DNA of 64,000 nucleotides from Medakamo hakoo (GCA_026636295.1 CP089463.1:868001-932000), one strand, 5' to 3'; counted from the stretch's first letter, positions 40,798 through 50,789 are shown. Notes: a model not told the origin generated them from the sequence alone. Translations and numbers: made by a program.

Positions 40798-43686
40798 TCA
40801 AATGAGAGGCGCCCCGCCGTCGCCCGACGATGACGGCCCAGGCTGTTCATCCAGCGCCGCCGGAGGTGGCCGGTACGCCCCAATCCCGCCCGTCGCGTCA
40901 ATGACGACTCCGCCGGCCACCCCACCGGCCCGGGCTTTCAGCTCGATCACGCCACTGCCCGTCTTGCCCATTTCCATGGCCGTCACGTCGAAGTCGTCAA
41001 ACTCGCCGAGGCCGGCTAGAGGCACGGTCCCCGGTGCACGCCAGCGTGCGAGGCGGGTGAGGATGGACGGCAGCGCGGCCCGGCCAGCCGCCAGGGTGGC
41101 GGCAGCCGCGACGAGCGCGGTGAGAACCGCGGCGACTTTGGTGAGGAAGGAGGACGAGTGGTGGGCGGGCGGCGGCTTCGCGGCCGGCGTGGCAGGGGCC
41201 GGAGCAGGCGCGGGCGCGGGCGCGTCGGCCGCGCCGTGGCTCGTCGACGGCCGGTCCACGTCAGACGACGCGCCACCGCCATCCCCTCCTCCTCCATCGC
41301 CGTCGTCGTCCGCGCTGGGCCGCACGATCTTCCCGCCGGACGCCCGGTCTCGGGCGGCGGATGGCGCGACGCCGGGCGGCGGGGCGTCCACGTCGTCGGC
41401 GTCACCACCGCCGCCGCCGCCGCTGCTGGAGGGGGGAGGTGGCGGCGCGTCGTCGCCCGTCCCGCTGCTGCTGGAGGACGGCGCAGGCGGCCCGCCACTC
41501 TCTCCGCCGGCCACCACCTGGAGCACGGACGCCAGGGGCACGCGCGCCTCCGCCCGGTCGTCGGCCTTGGCCCCGGGCGGCACGCAGTCCACGCCCGCCA
41601 GCGCGCCAGAGGGCAGCGCCGCCCGCGCCGCGCGCTCCCACTCCTGGGCGGCCGTGCCAGAGCCGAGCGCGTGCACGTCTGGGCAGTCCCAGTCGTTGCC
41701 GGCCAGCCCGACGGCGACGTCCTTCGTGGTCGCCAGCGCCGACACAGCCCAGGACGGCGCGTCGCCTTCAAAGGCGTTGTGTGACAGGTTGAAGGTCTTG
41801 CCGACCAGGCCGCCGGGCTGGTCGGCCGAGGCGTGGTCGGGCGAGGTCGTGGACCAGGCGCCGGGCGCCAACGCGCCCGCGGACGCCAGGCCTTGGGGGA
41901 CGCGCCCCGAAAACGCGTTGCCACCCAGGTTGAGGTAGCGGGCGATGGACGCGCGCGCGCCCTGGGCGGCCTCCAGGGCGTCGGCAAAGCCGCCGAGCGA
42001 GCCGTCGAGGGCGTTGGACTGGAAGTCGATGAAGGCGAGGCCGGGCGGGCGGGCCAGGCCGGCGGGGAGCGGGCCGGTGATGGAGTTGAACGGCGCGGAC
42101 GCGTGTTCCAGGGCCGGGCCCCACAGGTCGGGCAGGCGGCCGTCCAGCTTGTTGCGGCCGAGGGACAGGCGGATGAGGGCCGGGCTCGAGGCCAGGCGGG
42201 GCGGGATGGCGCCACCCAACTCGTTGTCCTCCGCGTCAAAGACGGTCAGGGCCGAGCCGGCGCCACCCCACCCGTCCGGGATGGGGCCGGTCAGCCGGTT
42301 GCGGGCCACGCTCAAGTCCGTCAGGTTGGCCGGCAGGGCGGCCGGCAGGCGGCCGTCCAGCCGCGCGCCGTCCGCGTGGAAGGAGGTGAGGGAGGGCGCG
42401 GCCGCCAGGTCGGGCAACGCGCCCGTGAACCCGCCGCCGTCCTGGTCGCTGACCGCGACGCGGGTGAGCGGGGAGCCGGACGGAATGGGCGGCAGTTCGC
42501 CGGACAGCTCATTCCGCGCCGCGTAAAACTCGGACACGGACGAGAAGAAGCAGGGCGGGATCGCGCCGCTCGCGCGGTTGCCCGTGACCGCAAAGACAGT
42601 CATCGCACCGCCTGCCGTGCTGCGGCGCTCCCCGCCCACCAGGTCGCAGGTCAGTTTGCCCGTCATCTTGTTGAGGGACAGGCGGGCGGCGGTCAGGCGG
42701 GGGGCCATGGCCGCCAGGGCGGGCGCGGCGTCGGCGTCGAAAGACCCGTGCAAGTTGTTGGCCGTCAGGTCCAGGGAGACCAGGTGCGACAGCCGCCCCA
42801 AGTCCGGCGGGAAGCGGCACGTCAGCCCCTCGCCCGCCAGGCTGAGGCTCGTCAAGCGGCCGTCGCTGTCACACGCGTTGGGCGGGCGGCCGCACAGGTC
42901 GCCCGCGGCCGCGTCCGTCCCCGGCTTGGCGCCGAGCGCGGCGAGCGCGGCTTTCAGGGTCGGGCAGGCGCCCTTGTCGTCGGACGGACAGCAGGCGTCG
43001 GCGACGGCTTTCAGCACCGCCCCGTCGTCGGCGTGGAGTGGCGGGGAGGGCGGCGTCAAGACGACTTCGAGCTCGTAGTCTGTTTCGTCGCCGAAACCCA
43101 GGACGAGGGCCGTCCATTCACCGGGCGGCGGGGAGTGGAAGGAGACGACGTCGGGGCCGGAGGCCTTGGAGGGGAGGGTGGGAGGGAGTGGGATGGATGG
43201 AGTGAGTGAGGAGGGCGCCCGGGTACCTTTGTCGACGCGGCCCGCCTGGACGCCGTCGGCTTCGACTGGGCCGCCGACGAGGGCGGGCGGGAGGTTTTGG
43301 TTTTGAAAACCAGGCCGACCGTCGGCCTGGTTGTCTTTCGCGTGAGTTTGAAACGCGCCGGCCGCCTTTCTTTTTACCTCACGGCTCGATTTCGCGTCCA
43401 GTCCCACGCCCGCCGGCGGCTGGACTTCAAGGTCGGCATCCCCTCCACCCGTGCCCGACGGGGTGAGGCGGACGGTGACGCCGCCCGTCTTGGAGGGGAC
43501 GTCCAGGGTGTAGCGTCGCTTGTCATTGACGGCGACGCTGCCGCTCGCACGGCAGACCGTCGTGTCCTTGGCCGGCGCGGGCGCCGGGCCGCACGACAGG
43601 GCAGGAGCGTGGAGGGGTGCCGCCGCGCCGGCCGCCGCGCCGGCCATGCAGGCCGTGCAGGCCAGGGCGAGGAGGCCCGGACGCAT
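40798..43686 (-). CDS. Secreted/cell-surface LRR protein with one transmembrane segment
   Basis: Exons 43378-43686 and 40798-43164 (phase 0) give 891 residues. A signal peptide (MRPGLLALACTACMAGAAAG) is followed by a beta-sandwich-like part that resembles prepeptidase C-terminal domains (RYTLDVPSKTGGVTVRLTPS, DADLEV, then VVSFHSPPPGEWTALVLGFG). Around ten plant-type extracellular LRRs of 22-24 residues come next, for example LVSLDLTANNLHGSF, LTDLSVARNRLTGPIPDGW and LIRLSLGRNKLDGRLPDLW, with a Cys-pair capping region (DWDCPDVHAL). A Ser/Pro/Asp-rich linker leads to one transmembrane segment (FLTKVAAVLTALVAAAATLA) and a short cytosolic tail without a kinase. It looks like a receptor-like protein; the ligand is unknown. 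The 213-bp intron is stop-free and a multiple of three; its strong pyrimidine-rich acceptor and the domain break argue that it is spliced. Confidence 0.8.
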   Translation of the reverse strand: MRPGLLALACTACMAGAAAGAAAPLHAPALSCGPAPAPAKDTTVCRASGSVAVNDKRRYTLDVPSKTGGVTVRLTPSGTGGGDADLEVQPPAGVGLDAKSSREVKRKAAGAFQTHAKDNQADGRPGFQNQNLPPALVGGPVEADGVQAGRVDKGTRAPSSLTPSIPLPPTLPSKASGPDVVSFHSPPPGEWTALVLGFGDETDYELEVVLTPPSPPLHADDGAVLKAVADACCPSDDKGACPTLKAALAALGAKPGTDAAAGDLCGRPPNACDSDGRLTSLSLAGEGLTCRFPPDLGRLSHLVSLDLTANNLHGSFDADAAPALAAMAPRLTAARLSLNKMTGKLTCDLVGGERRSTAGGAMTVFAVTGNRASGAIPPCFFSSVSEFYAARNELSGELPPIPSGSPLTRVAVSDQDGGGFTGALPDLAAAPSLTSFHADGARLDGRLPAALPANLTDLSVARNRLTGPIPDGWGGAGSALTVFDAEDNELGGAIPPRLASSPALIRLSLGRNKLDGRLPDLWGPALEHASAPFNSITGPLPAGLARPPGLAFIDFQSNALDGSLGGFADALEAAQGARASIARYLNLGGNAFSGRVPQGLASAGALAPGAWSTTSPDHASADQPGGLVGKTFNLSHNAFEGDAPSWAVSALATTKDVAVGLAGNDWDCPDVHALGSGTAAQEWERAARAALPSGALAGVDCVPPGAKADDRAEARVPLASVLQVVAGGESGGPPAPSSSSSGTGDDAPPPPPSSSGGGGGGDADDVDAPPPGVAPSAARDRASGGKIVRPSADDDGDGGGGDGGGASSDVDRPSTSHGAADAPAPAPAPAPATPAAKPPPAHHSSSFLTKVAAVLTALVAAAATLAAGRAALPSILTRLARWRAPGTVPLAGLGEFDDFDVTAMEMGKTGSGVIELKARAGGVAGGVVIDATGGIGAYRPPPAALDEQPGPSSSGDGGAPLI

Positions 43687-43853
43687 GTTGAGGGTGTTGC
43701 GAAACTGCAAGTGAAACGCGCCCGGCCGCATTGTCCACTCTTGTCCACTCTTGTGTTTTGCCCGTGCGTGTGTGGGCGGGGTGGGGACCCGCACCCCCCA
43801 CCACCCACGCTTCCGACACCCCAGGCCCACGCGTGCTGACCTGCTGCGACCCC

Positions 43854-44993
43854 ATGCCCCGCCTAGTCCTGGTCGGCGGCGGCCACGCCCACGTCGAGGT
43901 GTTGCTTTCACTCGCCCGCACGCCCCTGCCATCCGCCTCCCTCACCCTCATCACTCCACGGCCGACGTCGCCCTATTCCGGCATGCTGCCGGGCGTGGTT
44001 GAGGGGCTGTACAGGCGGCAAGACGCCGAGATCGACGTCGCAGCATTGGCGAAGGCCGTGCCACGAGGCGACGTCGTCCTGGGCCGGGCCGCGGGCGTCG
44101 ACACGCGCAAGCGCGAGGTGGTGATGGAGTGCGGTCCGCCCGTGCCGTACGACTTTGTGTCTTTGGATGTGGGCGCGGCACCCGGCTTTGCAGGCGTGCC
44201 GGGCGCGGCCGAGTGGACCATCCCTGTGAAGCCCGTCGACGCGCTGCTGGACAGGGTGGGGGCGCTGGAGCTCCAGCGCCCGGGCGCATCCCTCGTCGTC
44301 GTGGGCGGCGGGCCAGGCGGGGCCGAGCTGGCCGCCGCGCTGGCCGCCCGGCCGGGAAGGGGTGGCCCCATCACGCTCGTGTGCGGCGGGCGCCTGCTCC
44401 CAAGCCTGCCTGGTGCAGCCGCGGCAGCCGTCCGGACGCGCCTGGCCGGCCTGGGCGTGCGCCTGGTGGAAGGCGGGCGCGTGGTCGCGGTCGACGACGG
44501 CCGCCTGGCGCTCTCCGGACCCGATGCCACCCTCCGCTTCGACGCCTGCCTCTGGTGCACGGGCGCAGTCGCGCCCGCCTGGATGGGGGCCGGTCCCGCG
44601 CCACCGCCGCTAGACAAGGACGGCTTCATCGCCGTAAACGCCAGCCTGGCGTGCTCGGACGACCCGGCGTCTGCGCTGTCGCGTGTTTTCGCGGTCGGCG
44701 ACTGTGCGGCCGTCCTGCCGCACCCGCGGCCCAAAGCGGGCGTGTACGCTGTCAGGCAGGGCCCGCCGCTGGATGCGGCGCTGCGAGCGGCGGTGAGTGG
44801 GGAAGGGCGGCCGGCGCCTTTCACGCCTCAGGCCGCCGCGACGGCCTTGCTGTCCACGGGCCGCAAAACAGCGGTGGGAGTCGTGCCGCTGTTCGGCAGC
44901 GCCTCCCTCCCGCCGCTCGTCATCAGCGGGCGGTGGGTGTGGAGGGTCAAGGACAGCATTGACCGGCGGTTTGTGGCGCGGTACAGATTGTAA
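43854..44993 (+). CDS. FAD-dependent pyridine nucleotide-disulfide oxidoreductase, TIGR03169 type
   Basis: A single exon gives 379 residues. The N-terminal FAD motif is LVLVGGGHAHVEVL, and TSPYSGMLPGVVEGLYRRQD is diagnostic for the family found fused to or beside selenophosphate synthetase (TIGR03169, 'N-terminal to SelD'). The NAD(P) motif is VVVGGGPGGAELAAALA, the FAD-closing motif is VFAVGDCAAV, and the C-terminus has VISGRWVWRVKDSIDRRFVA. No CxxC redox pair is seen, so it is NDH-2-like. Here no SelD domain follows and the gene ends. The electron acceptor and role are unknown; in other algae and bacteria the fusion links it to selenium use. The stop codon TAA is itself inside a TGTAA. Confidence 0.88.
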   Translation: MPRLVLVGGGHAHVEVLLSLARTPLPSASLTLITPRPTSPYSGMLPGVVEGLYRRQDAEIDVAALAKAVPRGDVVLGRAAGVDTRKREVVMECGPPVPYDFVSLDVGAAPGFAGVPGAAEWTIPVKPVDALLDRVGALELQRPGASLVVVGGGPGGAELAAALAARPGRGGPITLVCGGRLLPSLPGAAAAAVRTRLAGLGVRLVEGGRVVAVDDGRLALSGPDATLRFDACLWCTGAVAPAWMGAGPAPPPLDKDGFIAVNASLACSDDPASALSRVFAVGDCAAVLPHPRPKAGVYAVRQGPPLDAALRAAVSGEGRPAPFTPQAAATALLSTGRKTAVGVVPLFGSASLPPLVISGRWVWRVKDSIDRRFVARYRL

Positions 44994-45101
44994 GGGTGCA
45001 GGGGCGGAACAACAACAGCAGGCAGCCAGCCGTCCTCGTGACACACGGTCCAACCACACCCCCACCGCACGCACCCCCACCCCCACCCCTCTCCCTCCCC
45101 T

Positions 45102-46859
45102 TCACTTCTTCTCGGCCACCCGGCTCCGGCTGCGCATCGTCACCAGCTCCTCCGCCGCCGTCGGGTGGATGCCCACCACGCTGTCCAGCTGGGCCTTGGT
45201 CATTCCCAGCTTCATGCCCACCGCAAAGCCCTGCATGATTTCGCCCGCGTCCGGGCCGACCATGTGGATGCCGAGCACCGCGTCCGAGGCGGGGTCGACG
45301 AGGATCTTCATGAACGCCCGCCCCGTCGCGCCGCTGACCGTGTTTTTCATGGGGCGGAACGCGGACGTGTAGACGTCCACCCTCCCATGCTTGGCCACGG
45401 CCGCCTCCTCCGTCATGCCCACGGACGCGATGGGCGGGTTGGAGAACACGGCCGACGCGATGTTGGCGTGGTCGGGCTTGGCTCCCGGCGTGTCCAGGCC
45501 TTGAGGCCCGAACGCGGCCCGCGCAAAGGCCATGCCCTCCATCAGCGCGACGGGCGTCAGGTTGACGCGGTCCGTGACGTCGCCGACCGCCCACACGCTG
45601 GGCACGGACGTGCGCGAGAATGCGTCGACCACAATCGCGCCCGACCGCGCGTCGGTCTGGACGCCCACTTTTTCCAGGCCCAAGCCGTGCGTGTTGGGCC
45701 GGCGGCCCGTGGCGGCCATGACGTGGGACAGGCCCTCCAGCTTCGTGACTTTGCCGTCGGCAGACGTCAGGGTCAGGGTGAGCGTGCCGTCGGGCGCACG
45801 CTCGACGGACGTGGGGGACTGGCTCGCATGGATGGCCAGGCCGCGGTCTGTGTACTGTTCCAGCGCGAACTGCCGGACCTCGCCGTCAAAGCCGCCGAGC
45901 GGCAGGGACTGGCGAAACACCAGGTGCGTGTCCACGCCAAAGCCGTGGAAGATAGACGCGAACTCGACGGCGATGTACCCCCCGCCGATGATGGCGATTT
46001 TGGAGGGCAGGGACGGCAGCGCGAGCGCGTCGTCGGACGTGATGCACAGGTCCGCGCCGGGGAAGGACGGCACGTGCGGCCGGCCGCCGGTGGCAATCAG
46101 GATGTGGCGGGCGGTGTACGTCTTGTCGCCGACGGACACCGTGTGCGCGTCCACGAGGCGGCCGCGGCCTTCGACCAGGTCAACGCCCGCCCCGCCCAGC
46201 AGGTTGGAGTAAATGCCGTTGAGCCTGGCCAGTTCGGACGCGATTTTGGACTGCAGGGCCGGCCAGTCGGGCGCGGGCGCGGTCCCGCCCATCTTCCAGC
46301 CAAAGCCCGCCGCGTCCGTGAAGGCGTCCGAAAAGTCCGACCCGAAGACCAGCAGCTTTTTAGGGACGCACCCGCGCAGGACGCACGTGCCACCCGCACC
46401 GCCCAAGTCGCCGTCGCCCGGGACGCGGGCGTACGGCATTTCCGCGACGGCGGCTTTGATGCCGTAGGTGGCGGCCGCCCAGCGGGAGGCGCGGACGCCG
46501 CCCGAGCCCGCGCCGATGGCGAAGAGGTCGTAATCGTACGGCGAGGAAGAGGAGGCGGCGGAAGGTTCGGCCGCGGGTGGTCGGTTGGAGGTGGTGTGGA
46601 GGGTGCGGCGAGGGACTGGGGCAAGTCCAGTGCTCGCAACTCGCCCCGTCAGGGCTGGAGACCCGGCCCGGCCAGGCAGGCCAGGGCCAAAGGCGCGGCG
46701 GGCCAGGGACGTGGCTGTAGTTTTGTCGTCGTGCGCGGGTGCGTGAGCGTTGCGCCGATGGGGCGGCGCGTGGAAAACACACGCGCCGTCCTCCAACTCA
46801 CCCGTGCGCCTGGACGCGGCGACCGCACTCGGCCGGCAGCGCATGGCGGTCAGGGCCAT
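45102..46859 (-). CDS. GR: Glutathione reductase
   Basis: Glutathione reductase regenerates reduced glutathione from its disulfide with NADPH. Exons 46802-46859 and 45102-46615 (phase 1) give 523 residues. A basic Ser/Arg/Thr-rich N-terminus (MALTAMRCRPSAVAASRRTV) looks like an organellar transit peptide. The FAD motif is GAGSGG at 54-59, the redox-active pair is C97-C102 in GGTCVLRGCVPKK, the NADPH motif is IIGGGYIAVEFASIF, the second FAD motif is VWAVGDVTDRVNLTPVA, and the catalytic base is in VVGIHPTAAEELVTMR. All are intact. The 186-bp intron in the presequence is stop-free and a multiple of three, so keeping it would give a longer presequence. It is divergent from the next gene, 161 bp apart. 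Confidence 0.96.
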   Translation of the reverse strand: MALTAMRCRPSAVAASRRTGELEDGACVFHAPPHRRNAHAPAHDDKTTATSLARRAFGPGLPGRAGSPALTGRVASTGLAPVPRRTLHTTSNRPPAAEPSAASSSSPYDYDLFAIGAGSGGVRASRWAAATYGIKAAVAEMPYARVPGDGDLGGAGGTCVLRGCVPKKLLVFGSDFSDAFTDAAGFGWKMGGTAPAPDWPALQSKIASELARLNGIYSNLLGGAGVDLVEGRGRLVDAHTVSVGDKTYTARHILIATGGRPHVPSFPGADLCITSDDALALPSLPSKIAIIGGGYIAVEFASIFHGFGVDTHLVFRQSLPLGGFDGEVRQFALEQYTDRGLAIHASQSPTSVERAPDGTLTLTLTSADGKVTKLEGLSHVMAATGRRPNTHGLGLEKVGVQTDARSGAIVVDAFSRTSVPSVWAVGDVTDRVNLTPVALMEGMAFARAAFGPQGLDTPGAKPDHANIASAVFSNPPIASVGMTEEAAVAKHGRVDVYTSAFRPMKNTVSGATGRAFMKILVDPASDAVLGIHMVGPDAGEIMQGFAVGMKLGMTKAQLDSVVGIHPTAAEELVTMRSRSRVAEKK

Positions 46860-47020
46860 GGAGAAAGGAGGGGTGTGGGGAAGGGAGAGGCGGCGACTGG
46901 TGTTGACGCGCGCCTTAGTTTTTCTGCTGTGTGTAGTGCCTCAAAAGTACTGCCGACACTCCCCTCCCTCAGAACCGACACCGACTGCTGCTCGAGCGAG
47001 AGAAAAAAAAAAGCTGAATC

Positions 47021-47661
47021 ATGCGGACGTCTGCGCCTCCCTGCCTGCGGCGCACGCCCGCGGCGACGCGCCCGGTCCCCGTCCGCCCGCGTGCCCGGCG
47101 CGGCGCGGTGGCTGTGGTGAGTTTTCGTTGTGGAGAGAGAGGGGGCGAGTGTGTTTTGTCGCGCCGCACGTCTGCCGTCTCGCACACCCGACCCTCTCCG
47201 ACCTGCCACGCCCCCCCGGCCCGCGCCCGCCTCACCCGCCGTCCACCCCACCCCTCCCCTCCGCGCCTCCCCGCCAGTCCGCCCTCGACCAGTCCGCCGC
47301 CCTGGCCGTCTCCCAGCAAGCCTTTGCGTTCGGCGTCTTCATCCTGGGCGAAGGGCTGCTCACGCGCGGCAACCTGGCGGAAGGCACGCCGGGGCGGCCG
47401 TCGTCGGCCGCGACGTTCGGCGGCGCGGCTGCGGCTGTTGCGTCGGCGGCCTTGGTGTCCGGCGGTGGTGCGGGCGCTGGTGCGGGCCTGGCCCTGGGCG
47501 CGGCGGCGTCCTTGGCCCTGCTCGCGCAGTACGTGAAACGTGCCGTGGATGTCCCCGGAGATCGCTTGGCGTGGCCCGGGCCCAAGGCCTGGCCGGGCAG
47601 CATGGCTCTTGTGTCCTTCCTGGCGCTGGCGGTGTATGGGCAGGCGCTGGCGGGGGCGTGA
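47021..47661 (+). CDS. Unknown membrane protein, probably plastid-targeted
   Basis: Exons 47021-47116 and 47278-47661 (phase 0) give 159 residues. The first exon encodes an Arg/Pro/Ala-rich N-terminus (MRTSAPPCLRRTPAATRPVP) that resembles a transit peptide. The second exon encodes three or four hydrophobic segments: QQAFAFGVFILGEGLL, FGGAAAAVASAALVS, LALGAAASLALLAQYVKRAV and SMALVSFLALAVYGQALA. I do not recognise the family. It may be a small thylakoid or envelope protein, an inference from the N-terminus and hydrophobicity only. A TGTAA begins 3 nt after the stop codon. It shares a 161-bp divergent region with glutathione reductase. Confidence 0.65.
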
Positions 47662-48025
47662 AGTGTAAGGCGCGGATTGGATGGATGGAAAAAAGACAGA
47701 AGACAGCCCGGCCGGGTCGAGCCCCCCTCCTCATTCTCACATTTTCATAGCGACGAGGTGAGTACTCGCCGATCTCGCATCACCCACGCCCTGCCAGACC
47801 CTCACGCCGCGGCCGGTGGTGCGGGCAGTGTCCGCATCAACCAGCTAGCCGGTGTGGGGGTGGGTGGGCGCGGGCGAGGGGTGCAAGCGGTGGCGGCGTG
47901 CGCGCGCATCCGCGGCCAGCGGCGGAAGCTTGTTCTCCTTCCACGCGCTTCCTCTCTCTCTCACACACACACGCCCCACCCCACGCACCACAGACCACCC
48001 GACCTCACACAAGACACGCACGACA
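47662..48025. other. Intergenic region upstream of HSP90
   Basis: These 364 bp hold the 3' end of the upstream gene and the presumed HSP90 promoter. I could not find a convincing heat-shock element (repeated nGAAn) by eye. No gene is seen. Confidence 0.5.
47664..47668 (+). terminator. Candidate UGUAA poly(A) signal
   Basis: TGTAA starts 3 nt after the stop of the unknown membrane-protein gene. Confidence 0.4.
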
Positions 48026-50789
48026 ATGACGGACACTAAGGAGACCTTCGCCTTCCAGGTGCGTTGACCGGAGGATGCGTGGGTAGGCCCTGGCGGCGGC
48101 CCGCGTGTCCTCGCTTCTTCGCGCTTCCATGCCTTTTTTTCCTCACGCTCCTCCTCCCCCACCAAAAAACGCCCCCAAAACCAAACAGGCGGAGATCAAC
48201 CAGCTGCTGTCCCTGATCATCAACACCTTCTACTCCAACAAGGAGGTAAGTGGCTGCGGTGGGAGGACGCGTTGGGCGTGCGTGGCGCGGCCGACGGCAC
48301 TAGCGTGGGCGCGCTCCGCGGCTTGGCGCGCACCGATCTCTCCCGCCTCTCACGCCCCGCCCCGCACACGCCCACCACACACACCCTCGCCATAGGTCGC
48401 CATCCGCGAGCTCATTTCCAATGCGTCGGACGCCCTGGACAAGATTCGCCACCAGTCTCTGACGGACAAGGCGGTGCGTTTTGATGGGGAGGCGCGCGGC
48501 GCGGCGCGGCGCGAACGAGCGAGCTCCCCCCCTTCCCCCCCTCCCCTCTCTCCAGAAGGGTCGGGACAGGAGCACGGCCACCGCCACCGCCGCCGCCACC
48601 GCCACCGCCACGCACCACGCACGCACACACGCACTCACACGCACACACCCGCCCGCACACAACCCCCCCTCCCCCCTCTCTCCAGGCCCTGGAATCCCAG
48701 CCCGAGCTGTTCATCCACCTCATCCCGGACAAGGCGTCGGGCACGCTCACCATCCAGGACTCGGGCATCGGCATGACCAAGGCCGACCTGGTCAACAACC
48801 TGGGCACGATCGCCCGGTCCGGCACCAAGGCGTTCATGGAGGCCCTGTCCGCCGGCGCGGACGTGTCCATGATCGGCCAGTTCGGCGTCGGCTTTTACGC
48901 GGCCTACCTGATCGCCGACCGCGTGACGGTGACGACCAAGCACAACGACGACGAGCAGTACGTGTGGGAGTCGCAGGCGGGCGGGTCCTTCACCATCGCC
49001 CGCGACACGGAGGGCGAGCCCCTGGGCCGGGGCACCAAGGTCACGCTGCACCTGAAGGAAGACCAGCTGGAATACCTGGAGGAGCGCCGCCTGCGCGACA
49101 TCGTCAAGAAGCACTCCGAGTTCATTTCCTACCCGATCTCGCTGTGGAAGGAGACGACGACGGAGAAGGAGGTGTCGGACGACGAGGAGGACGTGGAAGA
49201 AATCGACGCGGACAAGAAGGAGGGCGACGAGGAGGGCAAGGTCGAGGACGAGGCGGCGGCCGACAAGCCGAAGAAGACCAAGAAGGTGACCGAAGTCTCG
49301 CACGAGTGGGCGCTGCTGAACAAGCAGAAGCCGATCTGGATGCGGCCGCCCGAGGAAGTGTCCAAGGAGGAGTACGACGCGTTCTACAAGGCCCTGACCA
49401 ACGACTGGGAGGAGCCGCTGGCCGTCAAGCACTTTGCGGTGGAAGGCCAGCTGGAGTTCAAGGCCATCCTCTTCCTGCCCAAGCGCGCGCCGTTCGACCT
49501 GTTCGACACGCGCAAGAAGGCCAACAACATCAAGCTGTACGTCCGCCGCGTCTTCATCATGGACAACTGCGAGGAGCTGATCCCGGAGTGGCTGGGCTTT
49601 GTCAAGGGCGTCGTCGACTCCGAGGACTTGCCGCTCAACATTTCGCGCGAGACGCTCCAGCAGAACAAGATCCTCAAGGTCATCCGCAAGAACCTGGTCA
49701 AGAAGTGCCTGGAGCTGTTTGCGGAAGTGGCGGAGAACAAGGAGGACTACGCCAAGTTCTACGAAGCCTTCTCCAAGAACCTGAAGCTGGGCATCCACGA
49801 GGACGCGGCCAACCGGGCCAAGCTGGCCGACCTGCTGCGCTACCACTCGACCAAGTCGGGCGAGGAGGCGACGTCGCTGAAGGACTACGTCACCCGCATG
49901 AAGGAGGGCCAGAAAGCCATCTACTACATCACCGGCGAGTCGCGCAAGGCCGTGGAAGGCTCGCCCTTCCTGGAGAAGCTGCGCAAAAAGGGCCTGGAGG
50001 TCCTGTTCATGGTCGACCCCATCGACGAGTGCGTTTTGTGTTTGGATGGGGGGAGAGGGGGCGGGCGGGTCGGGGGCGCGGCCGCGCGCGCGCGCGTCCG
50101 CGGGGGCTTTTGCTTTTCCGTGTTCATTCTCACTCACCCTCCCCCACCTTCCACCCACCACCACCCCACCCCACAGGTACTGCGTCCAGCAGCTGAAGGA
50201 GTACGACGGCCACAAGCTGGTCTCCTGCACGAAGGAAGGCCTGGACCTGGGCGAGACGGAAGAAGAAAAGGCGGCCAAGGAGAAGGCGGCCGCGGAACTG
50301 GAGCCGCTGTGCGGCCTGATCAAGGACATCCTGGGCGACCGCGTCGAAAAGGTCGTCGTCTCCGACCGCATCGTCGACTCCCCCTGCGTCCTCGTCACGG
50401 GCGAGTACGGCTGGTCCGCCAACATGGAGCGCATCATGAAGGCGCAGGCCCTGCGCGACAACTCGATGGCCGCGTACATGGCGTCCAAGAAGACGCTGGA
50501 GCTGAACCCGGACAACGCCATCGTCCAGGAGCTGAAGAAGCGGGCGGCGGCGGACAAGGGCGACAAGACGGTGCGCGACCTGGCGCTGCTGCTGTTCGAG
50601 ACGGCGCTGCTGACGTCCGGCTTCTCGCTGGACGAGCCCGCGACCTTTGGCGCGCGCATCCACCGCATGGTCAAGCTGGGCCTGGCCATCGAGGAAGACG
50701 AGGCGGCCGAGGGCGCGGGCGCGGACGAGGACTTGCCGCCCCTGGAAGAGGAGGCGGGCGAGGGCTCGCGCATGGAGGAGGTCGACTGA
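48026..50789 (+). CDS. HSP90: Cytosolic heat shock protein HSP90
   Basis: HSP90 is the ATP-driven chaperone of kinases, receptors and many other clients. Five exons (48026-48058, 48189-48245, 48396-48473, 48686-50028, 50177-50789) give 707 residues. The GHKL ATPase parts are [58 protein letters not shown] and [20 protein letters not shown]. The charged linker ([20 protein letters not shown]) and the middle domain ([32 protein letters not shown]) follow. The C-terminus ends with MEEVD, the TPR-cochaperone docking tail, so this is the cytosolic form. Four introns fall in the first third or at the start of the C-terminal domain. Codon choice is strongly biased to C/G third positions, as in a highly expressed gene. 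Confidence 0.98.
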
